Origin: Paracidovorax valerianellae
GTDB lineage: Bacteria; Pseudomonadota; Gammaproteobacteria; Burkholderiales; Burkholderiaceae_C
Assembly (NCBI RefSeq): GCF_900102625.1
Contig: NZ_FMZC01000007.1
Coordinates: 161,365 to 225,364 of the forward strand
DNA length: 64,000 nt
Direction: 5' to 3'
Shown here: one piece after another, positions 9,248 through 17,134 of the stretch
Layout: each line of letters opens with the position of its first letter
How positions within the stretch are numbered: position 1 is the first letter of the stretch
Notes under the pieces: model-generated
What the model was told of the DNA's origin: nothing
The model's database searches: none
What the model saw: only the letters and a program-made list of their open reading frames with translations
Made by a program: the position numbers and the translations under genes

Positions 9248-10276
9248 ATGAAAAAGAATTGGATGGCGCTGGGCGCCGCGCTGCTTTGTTCCGCCGGGGC
9301 GCAGGCCCAAAGCTCCGTACAGCTCACCGGCCTGGCCGACGTGTTCGCCGGGTCCATCAAGATGGCGGGCGATGCCGGCCGCAAATCCGTGGTGGACAGC
9401 GGCGGCCTGACCACCTCGTGGTTCGGCTTCAAAGGCACCGAAGACTTAGGAGGTGGCCTGAAGGCCAACTTCCAATTGACCTCGTTCATCAAGGTGGACA
9501 ACGGCTCGCAAGGCCGCTTCGCCAACGACACGTTCTTCTCGCGCGATGCCAACGTGAGCCTTTCTGGCGACTTCGGCTCGGTCATGCTGGGCCGCTGGAT
9601 GGCGCCCAACTTCCTGCCGTCGGTGGTGGGCAACCCCTACGGCGATTCGTTCACCTTCTCGCCGCTGATCCTGCACATGAACGTGCCGCTGTTCAACGGC
9701 ACCGGCTGGGCCGCAACCACGCCGTCCGACACGGGCTGGAGCAACCAGATCGTCTACAGCACGCCCAAGTTCGGCGGCTTCTCGGCCAACATCCAGTACC
9801 AGTTCGGCGAGCAGCCGGGCGACAACGGCAAGAAGAACTTCGGCGCGAACTTCTTCTACTTCGGCGGGCCCCTTACGCTGACGGGTTTCTACGAACGCGA
9901 CCAGATCAGCAACCCCGCCGTGCCCAACGCCTACCTGGGCACCAAGAAGACCGACTGGATGCTGCTGGGCGCCTACGACTTTGGCATGGTCAAGCCCTTC
10001 GTGAGCTACGGCCAGGCCAAGGCCGACAACACCACCAACAAGGCCAAGACCGTGCAACTGGGCGCCTCGGTGCCGGTCGGCCCGGCGGGCAAAGTGCTGG
10101 TGGAGTGGGTCAAGACCGAGATGACGCAGACCGACATCGACCGCAAGACCTTCACGCTGGGCTACGACCACTTCCTGTCCAAGCGCACCGACGTGTACGC
10201 CATGGTCATGAACGACCGCATCACGGCGCAGACGAAGGGCAACAGCTTCGGCGTGGGCATCCGCCACCGCTTCTGA
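9248..10276 (+). CDS. Gram-negative general porin
   Basis: 342 residues from the ATG at 9248, which has GGAG seven bases upstream; in-frame sequence further upstream is promoter. The signal peptide is MKKNWMALGAALLCSAGAQA, cleaved before QSSVQLTGLADV. The mature protein is a 16-strand-type trimeric porin with the usual start (VQLTGLADVFAG), SWFGFKGTEDLGGGLKANFQ, and the terminal strand NSFGVGIRHRF ending in Phe. It forms diffusion pores in the outer membrane, and this OmpC-like porin_4 family is abundant in Burkholderiales. A strong terminator follows. Confidence 0.95.
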   Translation: MKKNWMALGAALLCSAGAQAQSSVQLTGLADVFAGSIKMAGDAGRKSVVDSGGLTTSWFGFKGTEDLGGGLKANFQLTSFIKVDNGSQGRFANDTFFSRDANVSLSGDFGSVMLGRWMAPNFLPSVVGNPYGDSFTFSPLILHMNVPLFNGTGWAATTPSDTGWSNQIVYSTPKFGGFSANIQYQFGEQPGDNGKKNFGANFFYFGGPLTLTGFYERDQISNPAVPNAYLGTKKTDWMLLGAYDFGMVKPFVSYGQAKADNTTNKAKTVQLGASVPVGPAGKVLVEWVKTEMTQTDIDRKTFTLGYDHFLSKRTDVYAMVMNDRITAQTKGNSFGVGIRHRF

Positions 10277-10322
10277 GCGCAATGCGGCGTCCTGGCGCCG
10301 CGTCCGCAGACATGCAGAACAC

Positions 10323-10355
10323 AAAAAGCGCGGGAGGCGACTCCCGCGCTTTTTT
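10323..10355 (+). terminator. Rho-independent terminator of the porin gene
   Basis: Stem AGCGCGGGAG / CTCCCGCGCT around GCGA, flanked by A5 and T6, 46 bases after the porin stop. The flanking A tract makes it potentially bidirectional. Confidence 0.9.
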
Positions 10356-10396
10356 GCTTTGGTGCTTGGTGGCCGCGCAGCGCTGCGCGGTTCGGA

Positions 10397-11866
10397 TCAG
10401 ATCTTGCGCGACAGGTCCCACATCGCATCGACCAGCAGATCGATGTCGCGCGCGTCATGCCACAGGTGGGTGGAAATGCGCACGCCGTAGTGGTTGGCCG
10501 GCGCCCCGATGACGGGGAAGTCGGAGTTGCGGATCACGAAACCCTGCGGGTAGTCGCTCAGCATGCGGGCGACGAACGCCGAAGATTTCGGCCCGTTCAT
10601 CACGTCGTCCTTGTTCGGGAACGGGTTGAACGAGGTCAGCGCGGACAGCAGCTTCGGGTCGTCCTTGGGCGAGTAGAGCGAATCCACGCCCCAGCGCTCG
10701 ACGATCTTTTCCTTCAGGTACGACGACAGCGTGAGGTCGTACGTTTCGATCTTCTTGCGGCCGATGCCGTCCCACTGTGCGCACGCCTGGGCCAGCGCCA
10801 TGAACATGGGCGTGTGCACGCTGCCGCAGCTGGTGATGGTCGCGGCGATGTCGTAGGTTTCGGTGCCGTTGGTCGTGCGGTCCTTGCCGGCGTACGAGCT
10901 GGTGTGCACCGGATACCACTTGGGCAGCGGCAGCGGGTTGGACGCCCGCATCTTGTTGCGCACCACGAGGATGCCGGTGGAGCCCGGGCCGCACTGCCAC
11001 TTGTGCCCCGCGCCCGACATGAAGTCCATGCCCAGCTCGGCATAGTTGTAGGCCATCATGCCCGGCAAGTGGGCGCCGTCCACGATGCTGATGAGCTCGT
11101 GCGCCTTGACCACCGCCATCAGGTCGGCGATGGGCAGCATGGTGCCGGTCTTGTACGTGGGGGACGACCACATCATGGCGCGCACGCGCTTGCCCTGCGC
11201 CTTGAGCGCGCGGATGCGCTCGTCGAACAGGTTCACATAGGTCGCTGCCGTCTGTTTGTTGCCCACGGGCATCGCGATGCGGGACACCTCGATGCCGTAG
11301 CGGTCCACCGCGATCTTGAGCGGCGTGTCGCCCCCGCCGTGCTCGTGGTTGGTGGTGACCACCACATCGCCGCGCTGCCAGTCCAGGCCCAGGATGGCGT
11401 GGCACATGCCCGACGACGTGTTGGCCGAGAAAGCGAGCTCGTCCGCGTCCACGCCGAACCCGGGCGCAACCTGCTTGCGCAGGTCCAGCAGGTTGCTGTA
11501 GCCGCTGCCGGAGTCGGCGGCCTTCTTGCGGTTTTCGGCATCGAACGTTTCCAGCACCAGCTTGGGCATCGAGCCGCCGGTACCGATGTTCATGTAGGTC
11601 TTTTCGGGCTTGAGCACGAACATGCCCTGCACACCCGTCCAGAACGCCTCGTCGCGCATGAGCTGCTCGCGAAGCGCTTCGGCCTGCGTCTGTGCGCCGC
11701 TGCTGCCGCACGCGGCCACCAGGGGCCCGAGCGTCGCCGCGCCGGCGCCATAGCCGAGCACGCGCAGAAAGTCGCGGCGCTTCGAACTCCAGTGCGACAC
11801 CGCGGACAGGTCCAGGGGAGCGGCAGCGCCGGGCGCTGCCATCAGGGGATTGGTGGCTTCATTCAT
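10397..11866 (-). CDS. Tat-exported class V aminotransferase-fold PLP enzyme
   Basis: 489 residues; ATG at 11866 with GGAG upstream. The N-terminus has a twin-arginine motif (KRRDFLRVLG) and then a hydrophobic segment ending LVAACGSSG, so it may be a Tat-exported lipoprotein. The rest is fold-type I PLP enzyme, isopenicillin-N epimerase/cysteine desulfurase-like. The Schiff-base lysine is predicted in SGAGHKWQCGPGSTG, and IVDGAHLPG holds the Asp that contacts the pyridine nitrogen. The substrate is unknown. The gene lies 40 bases after a lipoprotein RidA gene on the same strand, suggesting an operon that makes and clears reactive enamine/imine intermediates outside the cytoplasm. Confidence 0.82.
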   Translation of the reverse strand: MNEATNPLMAAPGAAAPLDLSAVSHWSSKRRDFLRVLGYGAGAATLGPLVAACGSSGAQTQAEALREQLMRDEAFWTGVQGMFVLKPEKTYMNIGTGGSMPKLVLETFDAENRKKAADSGSGYSNLLDLRKQVAPGFGVDADELAFSANTSSGMCHAILGLDWQRGDVVVTTNHEHGGGDTPLKIAVDRYGIEVSRIAMPVGNKQTAATYVNLFDERIRALKAQGKRVRAMMWSSPTYKTGTMLPIADLMAVVKAHELISIVDGAHLPGMMAYNYAELGMDFMSGAGHKWQCGPGSTGILVVRNKMRASNPLPLPKWYPVHTSSYAGKDRTTNGTETYDIAATITSCGSVHTPMFMALAQACAQWDGIGRKKIETYDLTLSSYLKEKIVERWGVDSLYSPKDDPKLLSALTSFNPFPNKDDVMNGPKSSAFVARMLSDYPQGFVIRNSDFPVIGAPANHYGVRISTHLWHDARDIDLLVDAMWDLSRKI

Positions 11867-11906
11867 GGGAAAACTCCTTGGAGCGTGGAGGCAGGAAAAC
11901 AGCGCT

Positions 11907-12377
11907 TCAGCGGCGGCCGACGATGGCCGAGATTTCGATCTTCACGTCGCGCGGCAGGCGCGCCACTTCCACCGTGGCGCGGGCAGGCGCGGCCGTGCGG
12001 AAGTACTCGCCATACACCTTGTTCATGGCGGCGAACTCGTTCAGGTCCTTCATGTAGACCGTGGTGGAGAGCACGTCTTCGTACGACAGCCCCTGCGAGC
12101 GCAGCTTGGCGCCCATGAAGTCGAGCACGGCACGGGTCTGCTCTTCGATGGTGGTGCCGTTGACGGCGTTGCCCGCCGCGTTGAGCGGCAGCACCCCGGA
12201 GAAATAGAGCGTGTTGCCGTGCGACACCATCTGCGAGTACGGCCCGATGGCCGGGTAGATCTGCGTGGTGGACAGCACCTCGCGCTTGGACGACGTTGCG
12301 GCACAGCCTGCCAACACGCAAGCCGCGAGGGCCGCGCCCGCCACGGCCATGCTGCGCCGATGAAACCGATTATTCAT
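11907..12377 (-). CDS. RidA/YjgF-family lipoprotein (enamine/imine deaminase-like)
   Basis: 156 residues from the ATG at 12377, with AAAGGAC upstream. It opens MNNRFHRRSMAVAG and has a lipobox VLAGC, so it should be membrane-anchored in the periplasm; HRRSMAV also resembles a Tat motif. The mature part is a RidA domain: IGPYSQMVSHGNTLYFSG, then EEQTRAVLDFMGAKL, then ARATVEVARLPRDVKIEI with the conserved carboxylate-binding Arg. Cytosolic RidA hydrolyses enamines released by PLP enzymes; an exported version beside an exported PLP enzyme is unusual. It is the first gene of a two-gene operon. Confidence 0.88.
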   Translation of the reverse strand: MNNRFHRRSMAVAGAALAACVLAGCAATSSKREVLSTTQIYPAIGPYSQMVSHGNTLYFSGVLPLNAAGNAVNGTTIEEQTRAVLDFMGAKLRSQGLSYEDVLSTTVYMKDLNEFAAMNKVYGEYFRTAAPARATVEVARLPRDVKIEISAIVGRR

Positions 12378-12978
12378 GGAATGTCCTTTACTTTCGACTT
12401 GAAAATAACGCCAGAAAATCACCAGCGCACGATTCATTAAAAACCGTGTTGTCCGACCTTCTGTACGACCGCTTCTTCCAATAATCTTCCGGCGCGCCAG
12501 CCACTGTTTGGAAATCCGATTCGCGAAACGATTTTAGGCAGCAATACCGGCCCTGATAAAGCGCCTTTTTCCCTTACGCAGTAGTACGCAGAACGGCCTA
12601 CGCAGCATTACGGAACATGAGCCAGAAAGGGCCCAACCTCTCAGCCAGCCGCTTCATGCTGGGGCATCGCGCTGCCAGTCGAGGTGCAGCGCGAAAGCAA
12701 GCACTCACAAGGTGCGCACCGTGGGGGTGCCGGCGTGCACGCACGGGGCGCAAGGCACCAAGGCGGTGATTATGGTGAATAAAGCCCCATTAATCCCGCA
12801 TGCCGGATCACATTCATCATTAATCCACCCGATCAGTCTTCTGCGCGACATTCTCCCGGCCGCTCTCTTTACATATCTTCACGAATTCACGGAATATCAA
12901 AACAAGCCAGGAAATAACCCGCTTGACATTTGCAATGGCGGGCAGATAGTCATCGCTTTCCTTTTCAAAGAAGCCTCC
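12378..12978. promoter_or_regulatory. 600-base divergent control region
   Basis: Lies between ridA-like (-) and the sensor kinase (+). It is clearly lower in GC than its surroundings. It holds three copies of TACGCAG (12575, 12585, 12599) and a possible promoter TTGACA-N16-GATAGT (12923-12950) just before the kinase. The long open frame here lacks a ribosome binding site and normal codon use, so I do not call a gene. Confidence 0.5.
12575..12605. repeat. Three TACGCAG heptamers, candidate response-regulator site
   Basis: Copies begin at 12575, 12585 and 12599. The first two are one helical turn (10 bases) apart. Direct heptamer arrays are typical of NarL/LuxR-type regulators, one of which is encoded nearby at 14376. 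Confidence 0.45.
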
Positions 12979-14379
12979 ATGCAATTGCGGCTCAAGCTAT
13001 TGCTGCTGTCGACCATTCCCATCCTGGTGGCGCTGGGTTCCGTGGCCATTACGGTGCGCCACCAGACGCTGAAGCTCGCGCACCAGGAGCGGGAACTCGT
13101 CGAGTCGGCCTATCTGCACAGCAAGGAAACCGAGCTGCACCACTACGTCCAGCTGGCCCAGAGCGCGCTGGCGCGCATCGCGACCGATGTGGCGGACCCT
13201 GCGGCGCGCCAGCAGCAGGCGCTGGCCCTGCTGTCGCGCATGCAGTTCGGCAAGGACGGCTACTTTTTTGTGTACGACCGACAGGGCAACGTGCTGCTCG
13301 ATGCCCAGCGCATGGGGCTGGCCGGTGTGGACCTGTGCGATCCGGCCAATCCGCAGAGCGAAGCGCCGGCCAATCTGATCCTCGCCAAGGCGCGCGAGGG
13401 CGGCGGGCTGGTGCGCTACCTGTGGCAAAAGCCTTCGTCGCAGCAGACGGTCCCCAAGCTCGCCTACGTGATGACCTTGCCCGGATGGGAATGGGTGCTG
13501 GGCACCGGGCTGTACCTGGACGACGTGCACGACACGCTGCGCCGCATCGACCAGCGCGCGCAGGAAAACATCGACGGCACGCGCCGGCGCATCTACGGCA
13601 TCGCGGCGCTGTGCATCGTGCTGATCGGGCTGGCCGGGCTGGCGCTGAACCTGAGCGACCACCGCGTGGCCAGCGCCAAGCTGCGGCGGCTCGCGCAGCG
13701 GGTGGTGCGCTCGCAGGAAGAAGAGCGCGTGCGCGTGGCGCGCGAACTGCACGACGGCGTGGTGCAGGTGCTGGTGTCGTCCAAATTCCTGCTGGAGACC
13801 GCGCAGGTGCAATGGGCCCAGCGCGCGGCCCAGGCGGCGCCCCACATGCTGGACCAGGGCCTGGACCGGCTCAACCACGCGCTGCTGGAAATCCGCCGCG
13901 TCTCGCACGGCCTGCGGCCTGCGCTGCTGGACGACCTGGGCTTGGCACCGGCGCTTGCGCTCATGGCGCAGCAGGTCGAGGAGCACGCCGGGTTCCAGGT
14001 GCGGTTCGTGCTGCGCGGCACGGCGCAGCCGCTGCCCACCAGCCACGGCACCGCACTGTTTCGCGTGGCGCAGGAGGCGCTCACCAATGCGCAGATGCAC
14101 GCGGGCGCCTCGCAGGTGGAGCTGCTGCTGCGCTTCGGCCGCCGCCGCGTGAGCCTCTCGGTGATCGACGACGGCCAGGGCTTCGACGTGCAGCGCGTGC
14201 AGGCCGATGGGCAGGGCGGCATCGGCCTGCGCAACATGCGCGAGCGCATCGAAGGACTGGGCGGTACGTTCCGCCTGTCTTCCGGCCGCCACGGCACGCG
14301 CATCATCGCGGTGCTCGCGCTGACGACCGAGGCGGAAGCGCCCTTCCCCGGCTTCGACCCGTCGCAGGTGCCCGCATGA
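12979..14379 (+). CDS. Cache-domain NarL-type sensor histidine kinase
   Basis: 466 residues from the ATG at 12979 (MQLRLKLLLLSTIPILVALG). A first membrane helix is followed by a periplasmic single-Cache sensor (GKDGYFFVYDRQGNVLLDA, VMTLPGWEWVLGTGLYLDDV), then a second helix (IAALCIVLIGLAGLALNL). The HisKA_3 domain carries the phospho-acceptor His in RVARELHDGVVQVL, and the HATPase ends GIGLRNMRERIEGLGGTF. Single-Cache sensors typically bind small organic acids. The stop overlaps the regulator start. It diverges from the PLP/RidA operon, which is its most likely target. Confidence 0.92.
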   Translation: MQLRLKLLLLSTIPILVALGSVAITVRHQTLKLAHQERELVESAYLHSKETELHHYVQLAQSALARIATDVADPAARQQQALALLSRMQFGKDGYFFVYDRQGNVLLDAQRMGLAGVDLCDPANPQSEAPANLILAKAREGGGLVRYLWQKPSSQQTVPKLAYVMTLPGWEWVLGTGLYLDDVHDTLRRIDQRAQENIDGTRRRIYGIAALCIVLIGLAGLALNLSDHRVASAKLRRLAQRVVRSQEEERVRVARELHDGVVQVLVSSKFLLETAQVQWAQRAAQAAPHMLDQGLDRLNHALLEIRRVSHGLRPALLDDLGLAPALALMAQQVEEHAGFQVRFVLRGTAQPLPTSHGTALFRVAQEALTNAQMHAGASQVELLLRFGRRRVSLSVIDDGQGFDVQRVQADGQGGIGLRNMRERIEGLGGTFRLSSGRHGTRIIAVLALTTEAEAPFPGFDPSQVPA

Positions 14380-15041
14380 ATGGCGGTGAAGGCTTCATCC
14401 GCGTGCTGCTGGTGGACGACCACCCACTGGTGCGCGACGGTGTGCGCATGCGGCTGGAGGCGACCGGGCACATCCGCGTCGCAGGCGAAGCCGGCGGCGT
14501 GCAGGAGGCGGTGGAGCTGGCCGCCGCGCTGCAGCCCGACATCGTGGTGACCGACATCCGCATGCCGGATGCGAGCGGCATCCACCTGGCGACCGTGTTC
14601 CGCGACCGCTTTCCGCTGGTGCGCGTCATGGTGCTGTCCATGCACCACGATGGCGAATACGTGCGCCGCGCGGCTTCTCTGGGCGTGCGCGGCTACGTGC
14701 TCAAGGACGCACCGGCGCGGCAACTGGTCGAGGCCATCGAGGCGGTGCACGCGGGCGGGCTCTACTTCAGCGAAGGCGTGCAGGCGCTGCTGTACGACGC
14801 CGCGCCGGCCATGGCGCCCTCGGCCCGCGCCCTCACGCCGCGCGAAGCCGCCGTGCTGCAGCTGCTGGCCGAGGGCCGCTCCAACAAGGACATCGCCCAG
14901 CTCATGGGCACCTCGGTGCGCACGGTGGAGACGCACCGCCTGCACCTGCGCCGCAAGCTGCGCATCGAGGGGCAGGCGGCGCTCGTCAAATACGCAGTGG
15001 ACTACGCAGATTTGCGCGGCGACCCGCGCCCCATCGACTGA
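14376..15041 (+). CDS. NarL/LuxR-family response regulator
   Basis: 221 residues, start overlapping the kinase stop (ATGA). Receiver: LLVDDHPLVRDG, phospho-acceptor Asp in VVTDIRMPDASG, Lys in YVLKDAPARQL. C-terminal LuxR-type helix-turn-helix: LTPREAAVLQLLAEGRSNKD, then TSVRTVETHRLHLRRKL. It is the cognate partner of the upstream kinase. Confidence 0.95.
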   Translation: MNGGEGFIRVLLVDDHPLVRDGVRMRLEATGHIRVAGEAGGVQEAVELAAALQPDIVVTDIRMPDASGIHLATVFRDRFPLVRVMVLSMHHDGEYVRRAASLGVRGYVLKDAPARQLVEAIEAVHAGGLYFSEGVQALLYDAAPAMAPSARALTPREAAVLQLLAEGRSNKDIAQLMGTSVRTVETHRLHLRRKLRIEGQAALVKYAVDYADLRGDPRPID

Positions 15042-15107
15042 CGATCTGTCATTTCACTGTCACACGGCCCGGCTATGGTCCGCAGTGAATTGTGTAAGGT
15101 TGTAACC

Positions 15108-17102
15108 ATGATCGATGCATCCTTTGGGGACCGGCGCGATGCCCTGCTGGCGGCGCTGTCGCCCGGAGCGCGCAGCGGCACCGGACCCCTGGCGCAGCTG
15201 ATGCGCGGCGATGGCCTGTACTGCGTGTTCCAGCCCCTGGCCGATCTGCGCGAGGGCAGCATCTACGCGCACGAGGCCCTGATCCGCGGCCCGGCCGGCA
15301 CGCCGCTGCACACGCCCGACGTCCTGCTGCAGCGCGCGCAGGAAGAGAACCTGCTGCAGGACTTCGAACTGCTGTGCGTGTTCATCGCGCTGCAGCAATG
15401 GGGCGTGCTGGGCGCGCCGGGGCGGCTTTTCGTGAACATCAGCGCCGATGCCCTCGTGCGCGGGGTGGCGCTGTTCGGTGGCGCATCGCTCGCCGATGCG
15501 GTGCAGGCCATGGGCGTGTCGGCACGCATGGTGGTGCTGGAGATCACCGAGCACGAGCGCGTGACCGACATGGACCTGCTGCGCCACGCGCTGAAGGAAG
15601 TGCACGCCAGCGGCGCGCGCCTGGCGCTGGACGATTTCGGCGACGGCCGCTCCAGCCTGCGGCTGTGGTCCGAGGCCAAGCCCGACTTCGTCAAGATCGA
15701 CAAATACTTCGTGCGCGACCTGCGCGCCCATCCCGAAAACCTGCAGATGCTGCAGGCCATCAAAGGCATTGCCGACGTGTTCGGCACCACGCTCATCGCC
15801 GAGGGCATCGAGACCGAGGACGATCTGCGCGCGCTGCGCGACCTGGACATTCCCTACGGCCAGGGCTACCTGCTGGGCCGCCCCGCCCCGTTGCCGCGCG
15901 ACACCATCCTGCTGCCCGCGCTCGACGCCCTGCGCGACCGCCGCGTGGCCGTGCTGCCCCACCTGGGCCAGAACGTGCGGCCGGGCATTCTGCGCAACCT
16001 GATCGTGGTGCAGGCGCCCACGGCCACGCCAGACACCCGCAACGACACGGTGGCCGGGCTGTTCAAGGCGCATGCCGACCTGCACGCGCTGGCCGTGGTG
16101 GACGGCACGCGGCCGGTGGCGCTCATCAACCGCCAGCAGTTCATGAACCACTACGCCACGCTGTACTTTCGCGAAGTGCACGGGCGCAAGCCCTGCATGG
16201 CGTTCGCCAACCACGCGCCCCGCGTGGTGGAGCTCGACTGCGACGTGGACCAGCTCGTGGGCATCCTCACATCGCAGGACCAGCGCTACCTGAACGACGG
16301 CTTCATCGTCACCGACAACGGCCGCTACGCCGGCCTGGGCACGGGCGACCAGCTGGTGCGCAGCGTCACCGAGGCGCGCATCGAGGCCGCGCGCCACGCC
16401 AACCCGCTCACCTTCCTGCCGGGCAACATTCCCATCAGCCTGCACATGCAGCGCCTGCTGGACAGCGGCACCGAGTTCGTCGCCTGCTACGCCGACCTGA
16501 ACCACTTCAAGCCGTTCAACGACTACTACGGCTACTGGCGCGGCGACCAGATGATCCGCCTCGTGGCGCGCCTGGCCGTGACCCATTGCAATGCGCAACG
16601 CGACTTCGTGGGGCACGTGGGCGGCGACGACTTCATGCTGCTGTTCCAGAGCGCGGACTGGCTGCACCGCTGCCAGCAGATCATCGAAGAGTTCGCGCAG
16701 GAGGCCCTGGCGCTGTTCGACGACGCCTCGCGCAAGGCCGGCGGCATCTGGGCCGAAGACCGGCACGGGGTGAAGCGCTTTTTCACCTGCACCACGCTGT
16801 CGATCGGCGCGGTGCGCATCACGCCCGGCGCCATCGCCCACGCCGAAGAAGTGGCCAACCTCGCCGCCCTGGCCAAACACGACGCCAAGCTGGCCACCAG
16901 CGGCCTGGCCTGGCGCGATGCCGACGCCGACACCGACCGCACCGCAGGCCCGGGCAACGCCAAAGCCGGCCATAACGGCAGCCGAGGCGACGTCACCCGC
17001 GCGGAACCGGGCAGCGGCAACGGCGCCGACCGGCCTCCGCCGCCCCGGCCCGGCGCTTCACTGGGCGGCCGAAGAGCGGCGGCCCGGGCGGCGATGGACT
17101 GA
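15108..17102 (+). CDS. EAL-CBS-GGDEF cyclic di-GMP turnover protein
   Basis: 664 residues from the ATG at 15108 (AAGG upstream); an ATG at 15075 is less well placed. The N-terminal EAL domain keeps its active-site set: EALIRG, NISADALV, LEITEHE, LDDFGDG, KIDKYF, AEGIET and GQGYLLG. It should therefore hydrolyse c-di-GMP. A central CBS-type region (around 300-430) is a probable nucleotide sensor. The C-terminal domain is GGDEF-like but reads GGDDF, so cyclase activity is uncertain. There are no membrane helices, so it is cytoplasmic. The C-terminal tail is Ala/Gly/Pro-rich and unstructured. Confidence 0.9.
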   Translation: MIDASFGDRRDALLAALSPGARSGTGPLAQLMRGDGLYCVFQPLADLREGSIYAHEALIRGPAGTPLHTPDVLLQRAQEENLLQDFELLCVFIALQQWGVLGAPGRLFVNISADALVRGVALFGGASLADAVQAMGVSARMVVLEITEHERVTDMDLLRHALKEVHASGARLALDDFGDGRSSLRLWSEAKPDFVKIDKYFVRDLRAHPENLQMLQAIKGIADVFGTTLIAEGIETEDDLRALRDLDIPYGQGYLLGRPAPLPRDTILLPALDALRDRRVAVLPHLGQNVRPGILRNLIVVQAPTATPDTRNDTVAGLFKAHADLHALAVVDGTRPVALINRQQFMNHYATLYFREVHGRKPCMAFANHAPRVVELDCDVDQLVGILTSQDQRYLNDGFIVTDNGRYAGLGTGDQLVRSVTEARIEAARHANPLTFLPGNIPISLHMQRLLDSGTEFVACYADLNHFKPFNDYYGYWRGDQMIRLVARLAVTHCNAQRDFVGHVGGDDFMLLFQSADWLHRCQQIIEEFAQEALALFDDASRKAGGIWAEDRHGVKRFFTCTTLSIGAVRITPGAIAHAEEVANLAALAKHDAKLATSGLAWRDADADTDRTAGPGNAKAGHNGSRGDVTRAEPGSGNGADRPPPPRPGASLGGRRAAARAAMD

Positions 17103-17134
17103 GGTTTCGGCGGCATCGCCGGCACGCGGACCGG

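Noticed and set aside
12712..12978. N-terminal extension of the sensor kinase
   Set aside because: No ribosome binding site, odd composition and it crosses a likely promoter. The ATG at 12979 begins directly with the membrane helix.
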